From positions 4,836,001 to 4,900,000 of the forward strand of contig NZ_CP108053.1 in the NCBI RefSeq assembly GCF_036173105.1: a stretch of 64,000 nt of DNA. The letters are read 5' to 3'. How positions within the stretch are numbered: position 1 is the first letter of the stretch; each line of letters starts with the position of its first letter. The translations under genes and the position numbers were made by a program. This DNA comes from Streptomyces sp. NBC_00287. GTDB lineage: Bacteria; Actinomycetota; Actinomycetes; Streptomycetales; Streptomycetaceae. Positions 43,061-50,652 of the stretch are shown in pieces. The notes below the pieces were generated by a model. It was given only the letters and a program-made list of their open reading frames with translations. It searched no databases and was not told where the DNA came from.

Positions 43061-43229
43061 ATGACCACCCCGTACCCCCGCCCCACCCCGCGCCCCACCA
43101 ACCCGTACCCCCGCCCCGGCCAGGGCCCCGCCCCCGGCCACCACAACCCCGCACCCCGGCCCCAACCGGGCACGGGCCCGCCGCTTCCCACCCCCGGACA
43201 TCTCCGGGTTCGAGAAAGGAATTTGGGGG

Positions 43230-45440
43230 ATGCCCCTGCTGGAAACCTCCCGGCCGCGTACCGGTCGGGCAGCCCCGTCCGGGCGGTGGACGACACCCGT
43301 CGGAGTCGAGGTCGTCCGTACCACCGAGTTGCTCGGTTCCGCCGCCGCCCTCCGTACCGATCTGGAGGACACCCTCGACGAGCGCCGCGGGATGGTTCTG
43401 TTCCGCGGGCCCGATCGGGTCATCGGATACAGCGACCCGCCGGTCGAGATCACCGCCACCGGCCCCGAGATACGGGCCACCGCGCTCAATGAGCGCGGCC
43501 GCGTCCTGCTTCCCGCCCTGCTGGCCCTGTTCTCCCACGCCATCGGGCCCGGCGGGCGCGTCGACGCCGACGGTGACACCCTGCGGGTGCGCGGCGGCGT
43601 CCCCGACGGGACCTTCGCCGAGGAGGACCGCACCCGGCAGGTGGGTGTGTTCGCCGTGGTGCGGGCCGTTGTCGAGGGGCTGGCCCTTCACGACGATTCG
43701 CTGCTTGGGCTTTACGGCGCCTTCGGCTACGACCTGATCTTTCAGGTCGACCCGGTGACCCTCACCCAGCACCGCGCTCCCGGCGACCGCGACATGGTGC
43801 TGCACCTTCCCGACACCGTCTACGAGCTCGACCTCGCCGCCGACGAGGCGATCCGGCACGACTACGAGTTCCGCGTCGGCGCCTCCCGCACCGACGGCCT
43901 GGACCGCAGGACACCGGCCCGCCGCTTCGTGGCCGTCGCCGACGCCCCCGAGCGGGACCACGCGCCCGGCGAGTACGCGCGCGTGGTCGAGAAGGCCCGG
44001 CCGCTGTTCCGCTCCGGGGACCTTTTCGAGGTCGTACCGAGCCAGTCCTTCCACCGGGTCGTGCAGCGCCCGCCGTCCCAGCTGTTCCGCACCCTGCGCG
44101 AGCGCAACCCCGCCCCGCACAGCCTGCTGATGAACCTCGCCCAGGACGAGTACCTGGTCGGCGCCTCACCGGAGATGTTCGTCCGCGTCACCCCGCGCGG
44201 CGCGGCCGGCGCCCTCGTCGAGACCTCCCCGATCAGCGGCACCATCGCCCGCGGCCGGGACGCGCTGGAGGACGCCGACCGCATCCGTACCCTGCTCAAC
44301 TCGTCCAAGGACGAGCACGAGCTGACGATGTGCACGGACGTCGACCGCAACGACAAGTCCCGGGTCTGTCTGCCCGGCACCGTCCAGGTCACCGCCCGCC
44401 GCCGTATCGAGATGTACTCCACCCTCATCCACACCGTCGACCGGGTCGAGGGCGTGCTGCGGCCCGACCGGGACGCCCTCGACGCCTTCCTCGCCCATCT
44501 GTGGGCGGTCACCGTCACCGGCGCCCCCAAGCTCTCCGCGATCGAGTTCATCGAACGGCACGAGCGCTCCCCGCGCCGCTGGTACGGGGGAGCGGTGGGC
44601 CGGATCGGATTCGACGGCGGCCTGGACACCGTCCTGACCCTGCGCACTATCCATGTGCACGACGGCGTGGCCACCGTCCGCGCCGGCGCGACCCTGCTGC
44701 ACGACTCCACACCCGAGGACGAGGAGCTGGAGACCGAGCTGAAGGCGAAGGCGCTGCTCGGGGTTCTGGACGAGCCCGCCGCCGTCCGTCCGGCCCGGCT
44801 CCGTGTCGAGGAGGGGCCCGGCAACGGCCGGCGGATCCTGCTCGTCGACCACCGCGACTCCTTCGTGCACTGCCTCGCCGGCTATCTGCGCGAGACCGGC
44901 GCCGAGGTCGGCACCTACCGCAGCGGCGGCCATCTGCCCCTGCTCGCCGAACAGCGGCCCGACCTGGTGGTCCTCTCGCCAGGGCCCGGCACCCCCTCCG
45001 ACTTCGGCACCGCAGCCACGCTCGCCGAGGCCGAGCGGCTCGGCATCCCCGTGTTCGGCGTCTGCCTCGGCCTGCAGGGCATCGTCGAGTACCTCGGCGG
45101 CACCCTCGGAGTGCTGCCCGAGCCGGTGCACGGCAAGCCGTCCCGGGTCCGGCGCACCGAGGCGGAGTCCCTGCTGCTGGACGGCCTGCCCAAGAGCTTC
45201 ACCGTCGGCCGCTACCACTCCCTCTACGCCGACCCGGCCGCACTGCCCGACACCCTGCGGGTCACCGCGGCCACCGAGGACGGACGGGTCGCGATGGCCG
45301 TGGAGGCGCCCGAGCACCGGTTCGCCGCGGTCCAGTTCCACCCCGAGTCGATCATGAGCTACGCCGGGCGCACCGGCCGGCTCGTGGTGCACAACGCGGT
45401 CGCCCGGCTGACCCGTACCCCGATCGGAGCCCTGCGGTGA
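43230..45440 (+). CDS. Fused anthranilate synthase (TrpE-TrpG type)
   Basis: 736 residues. Residues ~1-515 are the chorismate-using domain, with ASPEMFVRV, ETSPISGTIARG, DEHELTMCTDVDRNDKSRVC, VTGAPKLSAIEFI and RRWYGGAVGRIGFDG. Residues ~530-730 are a glutamine amidotransferase with Cys612 in FGVCLGLQG and His704/Glu706 in FHPES. One chain thus makes anthranilate from chorismate and glutamine. The closely similar PhzE stops at aminodeoxyisochorismate, but no other phenazine gene is present. A free-standing cluster copy often escapes tryptophan feedback. ATG 43230; an AAAGGA lies 12 bases upstream. Confidence 0.93.
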   Translation: MPLLETSRPRTGRAAPSGRWTTPVGVEVVRTTELLGSAAALRTDLEDTLDERRGMVLFRGPDRVIGYSDPPVEITATGPEIRATALNERGRVLLPALLALFSHAIGPGGRVDADGDTLRVRGGVPDGTFAEEDRTRQVGVFAVVRAVVEGLALHDDSLLGLYGAFGYDLIFQVDPVTLTQHRAPGDRDMVLHLPDTVYELDLAADEAIRHDYEFRVGASRTDGLDRRTPARRFVAVADAPERDHAPGEYARVVEKARPLFRSGDLFEVVPSQSFHRVVQRPPSQLFRTLRERNPAPHSLLMNLAQDEYLVGASPEMFVRVTPRGAAGALVETSPISGTIARGRDALEDADRIRTLLNSSKDEHELTMCTDVDRNDKSRVCLPGTVQVTARRRIEMYSTLIHTVDRVEGVLRPDRDALDAFLAHLWAVTVTGAPKLSAIEFIERHERSPRRWYGGAVGRIGFDGGLDTVLTLRTIHVHDGVATVRAGATLLHDSTPEDEELETELKAKALLGVLDEPAAVRPARLRVEEGPGNGRRILLVDHRDSFVHCLAGYLRETGAEVGTYRSGGHLPLLAEQRPDLVVLSPGPGTPSDFGTAATLAEAERLGIPVFGVCLGLQGIVEYLGGTLGVLPEPVHGKPSRVRRTEAESLLLDGLPKSFTVGRYHSLYADPAALPDTLRVTAATEDGRVAMAVEAPEHRFAAVQFHPESIMSYAGRTGRLVVHNAVARLTRTPIGALR

Positions 45441-46282
45441 GCGCGCTGCTCCCGGCCCCGGCCCGGGTGTCGGCGAGCGGCGACCCCGAGCCCGTCGACC
45501 TGGCCGCCGTAGCGGCCCTGTTCGAGCCACCCGTGATCGCGGCGCAGGCGCACACCGGCGAACTGGACTTCGCCCAACTACCCGGTGCGGTCAAGGAGTT
45601 GCTGCGCGGGTACACCGCGCCGCTGCGCCGCGAGACCTTCACCGCGGGCAGGCTGGCCGCGGCCCGCGCCACGGCCGCGCTGACCGGCATGCCCCGGTGG
45701 CTGAGCGCCGACGCCCGCGGGGCGCCGCGCTGGCCGTACGGCGTGGCCGGCTCGCTCAGTCACACCAACCGGGTCGCCCTGTGCGTGACCGGACCCGACC
45801 GCGGTGTCGGGCTCGGCATCGACATCGAACCCCTGGAGACGGGCGAGGAGTTGCTCTCCGCCGTGCACTACGTGTGCACGCCGGCGGAGCGCGAGCGGCT
45901 GCGCGACTGCCCCGACCCGGCCCGTGCTGTGCTCCGGCTGTTCTGCGTCAAGGAGGCCCTCTACAAGGCGCTGCCGCCCGACACCCAGGACGGCGTCTCC
46001 TTCCAGTCCGTGGATCTGGAGTGGGAGGAGCCGCCGGCCGGCCGGGACCCGGGCGAGCCGGTCCGGCTGCGTGTCGTACGCGGTCCGGTGCCCGGCACCA
46101 CGGGCCGCTGCGCCGTGGTCGGCAGCCGCATGATCGCGGCGGTCGCCCTGCCGTGGCCGCCCGAGCCCGGCGTTTCCCCTACCGAGTCCCGCACTTCCCG
46201 TACCGAGTCCCGCACTTCCCGTACCGAGTCCCGCACTTCCCGTACCGAGTCCCGTATTCAGCAGGACGGACAGCAGACATGA
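45437..46282 (+). CDS. 4'-Phosphopantetheinyl transferase, EntD/Sfp type
   Basis: 281 residues. Motifs GSLSHTNRVALCV, GIDIE (127-131, metal-binding Asp129 and Glu131) and FCVKEALYKALP (Lys172, Glu173) identify the enzyme that moves phosphopantetheine from CoA to carrier proteins. It probably serves the two unusual carriers of this island. GTG 45437 overlaps the previous stop and the next gene starts in its stop, so the three genes are coupled. The last ~25 residues repeat TESRTSR, coded by a 21-base tandem repeat; this tail is not part of the fold. Confidence 0.93.
   Translation: MSALLPAPARVSASGDPEPVDLAAVAALFEPPVIAAQAHTGELDFAQLPGAVKELLRGYTAPLRRETFTAGRLAAARATAALTGMPRWLSADARGAPRWPYGVAGSLSHTNRVALCVTGPDRGVGLGIDIEPLETGEELLSAVHYVCTPAERERLRDCPDPARAVLRLFCVKEALYKALPPDTQDGVSFQSVDLEWEEPPAGRDPGEPVRLRVVRGPVPGTTGRCAVVGSRMIAAVALPWPPEPGVSPTESRTSRTESRTSRTESRTSRTESRIQQDGQQT
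46181..46257 (+). repeat. 21-base tandem repeat inside the phosphopantetheinyl transferase gene
   Basis: Three full copies of a 21-base unit beginning ACCGAGTCCCGCACTTCCCG (46181, 46202, 46223) and a partial fourth from 46244 encode the peptide TESRTSR repeatedly. The unit is a multiple of three, so copy number can vary without changing the frame. Confidence 0.9.
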
Positions 46283-48225
46283 CCACCAGACAGCACACCG
46301 TGTGCGTGATCGGCGCGGGACCGCGGGGTCTCTCCGTGATCGAGCGGCTCTGCGCCGCCGCCCGTGCCGCCGCCGCCCCCGACACCGCGATCGACATCCA
46401 TGTCGTCGACCCGCACGCGCCCGGCGCCGGCCAGGTCTGGCGCATCAGCCAGTCCGCGCATCTGCTGATGAACACGGTGGCCGGACAGATCTCGGTGTTC
46501 ACCGACGCCAGCGTCGAGCTGACCGGACCGCTGGAACCGGGCCCCAGCCTGCACGCCTGGGCCGAGTCCCTGGTCGCCGGTGACATCCCCGGGCACTACC
46601 CCGACCAGGTGCTGGCCGAGGCCCGGGCGCTGGGCCCCGACACCTACCCGACCCGGGCGTTCTACGGCCACTATCTGCGCTGGGCCTTCGACCGCACTGT
46701 CGCGGGCGCCCCGCAGTGCGTGAGCGTCGTCCGGCACCGGGCCCGTGCCGTGGCCCTGGACGACGAGACCGGGCCCTTGACGGCCGGTCATCCGCCGAGC
46801 CAGACGGTCACCTTGGACGACGGCACGGTCCTGGAGCACCTGGACGCCGTGATCCTGGCCCAGGGCCATCTGCCGGCCAGGCCCACGGCTGTGGAGGAGC
46901 AGTTCGCCGAGCTCGCCCGCGAGTACGGCCACACCCACCTCGCCCCCGCCAACCCCGCCGACACCGACCTGGACTGCGTCCGCCCCGGCCAGGCGGTCCT
47001 GCTGCGCGGCCTCGGTCTCAACTTCTTCGACTACATGGCCCTCCTCACCACCGGCCGCGGCGGCAGCTTCACCCGCGTCTACGGCCGGCTGGTCTATCTG
47101 CCGTCGGGCCGTGAACCCCGCCTGTACGCGGGTTCCCGGCGCGGGGTGCCCTACCAGGCGCGCGGCGAGAACGAGAAGGGCCCGCACGGCCGGCACGAGC
47201 CGCTGCTGCTCACCCCGGCCCGGATCGCCCGGATGCGCTCGGCGCGCGGCGCGGACTTCCTGCGGGACGTTTGGCCGCTGGTCGCCAAGGAGGTCGAGAC
47301 CGTCTACTACAAGACGTTGCTGACCTCGCGCGGCCGTGCGGACCGTGCCGAGGCCTTCCAGCGGGCCTTCCTCAGTGCGCTGCCGGGCACGTCCGCGGAG
47401 GAGACGGTGCTCGACGCGTACGAGATCGGGGAGAAGGACCGCTGGGACTGGGACCGGCTCTCCCGGCCGTACCAGGACCAGGAGTTCGGCAGCCCCGAGG
47501 ACTTCACCGCCTGGCTCCTGGAGCATCTGCGCGAGGACGTCGCCGAGGCCCGGGACGGCAATGTCACCGGACCGCTGAAGGCCGCGCTGGACGTGCTGCG
47601 CGACCTGCGCAACGAGATCCGGCTCGTCGTCGACCACGGCGGACTGCACGGCGACTCCCACCGTGAGCACCTGGACCGCTGGTACACGCCGCTGAACGCC
47701 TTCCTCTCCATCGGGCCGCCCGCGTCCCGGATCGAGGAGGCGGCCGCGCTGATCGAGGCGGGTGTGCTGCACATCGTCGGCCCCGATTTGCGCGTCGACG
47801 TCGACCGCCAGGGCTTCCACGCCCACTCGCCGCTGGTGCCGGGCTCCCGGATCAGCACCGAGGCGCTGATCGAGGCACGGCTGCCCGACATCACGCTCAG
47901 CCGCACCGAGGACCCGTTGCTGCGGCACCTGCTGGACACCGGCCAGTGCGCCGCGCACCGGATCGCCACCCGCGACGGCACCTGGATCTACACGGAGGGG
48001 CTCGCGGTCACGCCCCGCCCGTTCCAGCTCCTGGACTCCGCCCGGCGCCCGCATCCTCGCCGGTACGCCTTCGGTGTCCCCACGGAGTCGGTCCACTGGG
48101 TGACGGCCGCGGGCATCCGCCCCGGCGTCAACTCGGTGACGCTGACGGACTCGGACGCGATAGCGCAGGCGGCCCTGGGGGCGGTGCTGGAACAGCGGGC
48201 GAGCCTGGACCGAACGGCGGCGTGA
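46279..48225 (+). CDS. creE: CreE-like FAD-dependent monooxygenase (aspartate to nitrosuccinate)
   Basis: 648 residues. FAD-binding GAGPRG (12-17), VVDPHAPGAGQVW, HLLMNTVAGQISVF, the second nucleotide site LLRGLGLNFFDYMALLTTGRGG and long helical C-terminal part match the FAD/NAD(P)-binding family that includes CreE of cremeomycin biosynthesis. CreE oxidises the amino group of L-aspartate in three steps to nitrosuccinate with NADPH and O2. The adjacent CreD-like lyase gene strongly supports this assignment; other N-hydroxylases of the family are the alternative. ATG 46279 overlaps the previous stop. Confidence 0.85.
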   Translation: MTTRQHTVCVIGAGPRGLSVIERLCAAARAAAAPDTAIDIHVVDPHAPGAGQVWRISQSAHLLMNTVAGQISVFTDASVELTGPLEPGPSLHAWAESLVAGDIPGHYPDQVLAEARALGPDTYPTRAFYGHYLRWAFDRTVAGAPQCVSVVRHRARAVALDDETGPLTAGHPPSQTVTLDDGTVLEHLDAVILAQGHLPARPTAVEEQFAELAREYGHTHLAPANPADTDLDCVRPGQAVLLRGLGLNFFDYMALLTTGRGGSFTRVYGRLVYLPSGREPRLYAGSRRGVPYQARGENEKGPHGRHEPLLLTPARIARMRSARGADFLRDVWPLVAKEVETVYYKTLLTSRGRADRAEAFQRAFLSALPGTSAEETVLDAYEIGEKDRWDWDRLSRPYQDQEFGSPEDFTAWLLEHLREDVAEARDGNVTGPLKAALDVLRDLRNEIRLVVDHGGLHGDSHREHLDRWYTPLNAFLSIGPPASRIEEAAALIEAGVLHIVGPDLRVDVDRQGFHAHSPLVPGSRISTEALIEARLPDITLSRTEDPLLRHLLDTGQCAAHRIATRDGTWIYTEGLAVTPRPFQLLDSARRPHPRRYAFGVPTESVHWVTAAGIRPGVNSVTLTDSDAIAQAALGAVLEQRASLDRTAA

Positions 48226-48270
48226 GCCTCGCCCGTCGAGGGCCGATCGCCGCCTGTCTTGCCGTACATG

Positions 48271-48324
48271 GGCCATCAATGTCCCATCAATGACCCATCA
48301 GTGGCCATCAGTGGCCATCAGTGG
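48271..48324. repeat. Short tandem CCATCA-type repeats
   Basis: Ten- to eleven-base units of the form GGCCATCAAT, GTCCCATCAATG, ACCCATCAGTG and GTGGCCATCA (twice) fill the gap between the creE-like and creD-like genes, ending at the creD ribosome binding site. Function unknown. Confidence 0.6.
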
Positions 48325-48340
48325 AGGAGGAAACCAACCC

Positions 48341-49855
48341 ATGCCCGAGCGCCACCCACTGTCCCTCTCCCCGGACTCGGGGCTGCTGTCCCCGGTGCGG
48401 GCGGGTACGCCCGTGGAGGCGGCGGTGTCCGACGCGGCCTGGCTGTCGGCCATGGTTGAGGCCGAGACCGCGCTCGTACGGGCGCAGGCACGCCTGGGCA
48501 CCGTGCCGGAGTCGGCGGCCCGGGCGATCGTGGCCGCGGCCGACCCCGAGCGCCTCGACCTCGTCGCGCTCGCCCGTGCGTCCCGGGAGACGGCCAACCC
48601 CGTCGTCGCCTTCGTGAAGGCGCTGACCGCGGTGGTCGCCGCCGAGAAGCCGGCCGCAGCCGAGTATGTGCACCGCGGCTCCACCAGCCAGGACATCCTG
48701 GATACGGCGACCATGCTGATCGTCCGCCGGGCCTGTGCCCTGATCCGGGCCGACCTCGACCGGTGCGCGGCCGCCCTGGAGGAGCTGGCCCGCGCCCACC
48801 GGGCCACCCCTATGGCGGGCCGCACGCTCACCCTGCACGCGGTGCCCACCACCTTCGGCCTGAAGGCGGCGGGCTGGCTGCAGCTGGTGACCGAGGCCCT
48901 CCACCGCGTGGACGAGCTGGCCGCGGCCCTGCCCGTGCAGTTGGGCGGCGCGGCGGGCACCCTCGCCGGCTACCTGGAACACGCCGACCGCCCCGGCGAG
49001 GACTACGCCGACCGCCTGGTGGAGGCGTACGCGCGGGAGACCGGCCTGGCCCCGGCCGCACTGCCCTGGCATGTGTTGCGGACACCCATAGCCGATACGG
49101 GCGCGGTGTGTGCCTACCTCACCTCCGCGCTGGGCAAGATCGCCGTCGACGTCCAGTCGCTGGCCCGCACCGAGGTCGGCGAGGTCACCGAACCGGCGGT
49201 GACCGGACGCGGCGCCTCCTCGGCCATGCCGCACAAACGCAACCCCGTGCTCGCCACGCTGATGCGCTCGGCCGCACTCCAAGTACCGCAGCTCGCCGCC
49301 GTGTTGTACGGCACGATGCTCGCCGAGGACGAGCGCTCGGGCGGCGCCTGGCACGCCGAGTGGGGACCCCTGCGGGAGTGCCTGCGGCTGGCGGGCGGCT
49401 CGGCACACACGGCGGCGGAACTCCTGGAGGGCCTCACGGTCAACACCGACCGCATGCGCACGAACCTCGACCTGACGGGCGGCCAGATCGTCTCCGAACG
49501 CCTCGCGGCCGTACTGACCCCACTGCTCGGCAAGTCCCAGGCACGGACCCTGCTGACCCGCGCCTCGCACGAGGCGGCGGACCGCGGGACGGGCCTCGGG
49601 GAGATCCTGGCGGCGACACCGGAGGTGACGGGGTGTCTGACTCCGGCCGAGCTGGAGGGCTTGCTGGATCCTGCGCAGTACCTTGGGGCGGCTCCTCGGC
49701 TGGTGGATTGCGTGGTGGGGGTCTCGGGCGCCCCGGACGGGGCTGATCGGGCGGTGTCGGTGTCGGGTGAGGCGACTCAGGCGGTGTCGGTGTCGGGTGG
49801 GGCTGATAGGGCGGTAGGCCCGGACACGGCTGTCCCCGACCGATCGGCGGCCTGA
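48341..49855 (+). CDS. creD: CreD-like nitrosuccinate lyase (fumarase/aspartase superfamily)
   Basis: 504 residues. The superfamily signature GASSAMPHKRNP (291-302), the HRGSTSQDILDT stretch (111-122) and RTLTLHAVPTTFG are typical of the adenylosuccinate lyase/carboxymuconate cycloisomerase branch, to which CreD belongs. CreD removes nitrous acid from nitrosuccinate, leaving fumarate. The pairing with the creE-like gene is the main evidence; alone the sequence could be annotated as a muconate cycloisomerase (PcaB). ATG 48341 has GGAGGAGG upstream. The last ~55 residues are repetitive (AVSVSG twice) and probably disordered. Confidence 0.87.
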   Translation: MPERHPLSLSPDSGLLSPVRAGTPVEAAVSDAAWLSAMVEAETALVRAQARLGTVPESAARAIVAAADPERLDLVALARASRETANPVVAFVKALTAVVAAEKPAAAEYVHRGSTSQDILDTATMLIVRRACALIRADLDRCAAALEELARAHRATPMAGRTLTLHAVPTTFGLKAAGWLQLVTEALHRVDELAAALPVQLGGAAGTLAGYLEHADRPGEDYADRLVEAYARETGLAPAALPWHVLRTPIADTGAVCAYLTSALGKIAVDVQSLARTEVGEVTEPAVTGRGASSAMPHKRNPVLATLMRSAALQVPQLAAVLYGTMLAEDERSGGAWHAEWGPLRECLRLAGGSAHTAAELLEGLTVNTDRMRTNLDLTGGQIVSERLAAVLTPLLGKSQARTLLTRASHEAADRGTGLGEILAATPEVTGCLTPAELEGLLDPAQYLGAAPRLVDCVVGVSGAPDGADRAVSVSGEATQAVSVSGGADRAVGPDTAVPDRSAA

Positions 49856-49860
49856 CCGGC

Positions 49861-50208
49861 GACCTCGCCGTCACCCGGCACGGCACCACCCGCCTCCTCC
49901 TGCGCGCGGCTGCCGACTGGCCGCACCCTGGCTGGCCGGCCCGGCGGCCCGGCGGCCCGGCAGCCCGGCGGCCCCTGCTCCGCTCCGCCCCGTCACGCAC
50001 GGCACTGCTCGCAGGCATTTACGGCCGCCCCGCGCGCGTGGCGTATGCCTGCGCCCGAGCCGCCGCCCGGGACATGGCGCGAGCCCGTGGTCTCAAGGCC
50101 ACCCGGCGAGCAGTCAGCGCGACCCGGTTCACCGGCGGACACGGAATCGACGTCCCCGCGCGCGTGGCGTCCACCGGAGGCGTTGGCGGCTTCTTGAACC
50201 GTCCTTGA
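49861..50208 (+). pseudogene. Probable remnant of an alpha/beta-hydrolase gene
   Basis: In one plus-strand frame the sequence reads GIYGRPARVAYACARAAARDMARA then SATRFTGGHGIDVPARVA and stops at 50206-50208. That pattern (cap helices, then an RFTGGxxIDVP strand before the catalytic Asp region) recalls actinobacterial alpha/beta hydrolases. There is no start codon with a ribosome binding site, no nucleophile elbow, and the end is cut. It lies at the right border of the island, in a 376-base gap, so it may mark a scar of insertion. Confidence 0.35.
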
Positions 50209-50231
50209 CCACTCTTCTCCAGCCTGGGGGT

Positions 50232-50507
50232 ATGAATCGCGAACCCGCCGCGGAACGGCGGCAGTTGCTCGACACCCTGCAGGGTCTGCTCGACGCCCTG
50301 CCCCGCCCCGCCGACGGGCGCCCGCCGCGGGCCGAGGAAGTATTGACGTACCTGGAGACGGGCCGGGGCAGGCAGTCCGGCGCCGCGGTCGCCCGCCCCG
50401 CGGCCACGGCCGAAGCGGACGCGGCTGTGGAGGCGTCGCTGCGGCTGGTGATAGAGGCGTTCACGGCGTTTCTGAGCGCGAGGGGAGACCTGGCGGGGCC
50501 TCGGTAG
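50232..50507 (+). CDS. Small conserved helical protein, unknown
   Basis: 91 residues, mostly helical and Ala/Arg/Leu-rich (MNREPAAERRQLLDTLQGLLDALPRPADG). No membrane helix, signal or known domain. ATG 50232 follows GGGGGT; a longer reading from 50205 is possible. It precedes three DnaA-box-like sequences and the DUF2252 gene in the same direction. I cannot propose a function. Confidence 0.65.
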   Translation: MNREPAAERRQLLDTLQGLLDALPRPADGRPPRAEEVLTYLETGRGRQSGAAVARPAATAEADAAVEASLRLVIEAFTAFLSARGDLAGPR

Positions 50508-50517
50508 CGGTACGGGG

Positions 50518-50557
50518 TTTTCCACAGGTGGTTTTCCACAGGCCCGGGTTGTCCACA
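50518..50557 (+). promoter_or_regulatory. Three DnaA-box-like 9-mers in direct orientation
   Basis: TTTTCCACA (50518-50526), TTTTCCACA (50532-50540) and TTGTCCACA (50549-50557) lie 14 and 17 bases apart, all in the same direction, in the 145-base gap between the small protein gene and the DUF2252 gene. The last is the preferred Streptomyces DnaA box. They may bind DnaA; no other origin features are seen. Confidence 0.55.
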
Positions 50558-50652
50558 GGGTCTGACGCGGTCGAGCCGCTGCGCTGTACCGTCGGCACGA
50601 GTTGATGTTCGTGCGGGCCGGAGACGGTCCGGGTACGGGGGAGGCGGTCGGT

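Noticed and set aside
42823..43296. Minus-strand frame with a repetitive Gly/Arg/Trp peptide
   Set aside because: It is produced by the 194-base tandem duplication, has no ribosome binding site or domain, and would run into the anthranilate synthase gene.
43230..45440. PhzE and a phenazine pathway
   Set aside because: The domain order fits PhzE as well as TrpEG, but phzA/B, phzD, phzF and phzG are absent, while an aryl ligase and aryl-thioester hydroxylase suit anthranilate.
48341..49855. 3-Carboxy-cis,cis-muconate cycloisomerase of protocatechuate breakdown
   Set aside because: No other pca gene is nearby, and the creE-like gene directly upstream makes the nitrosuccinate lyase role far more likely.
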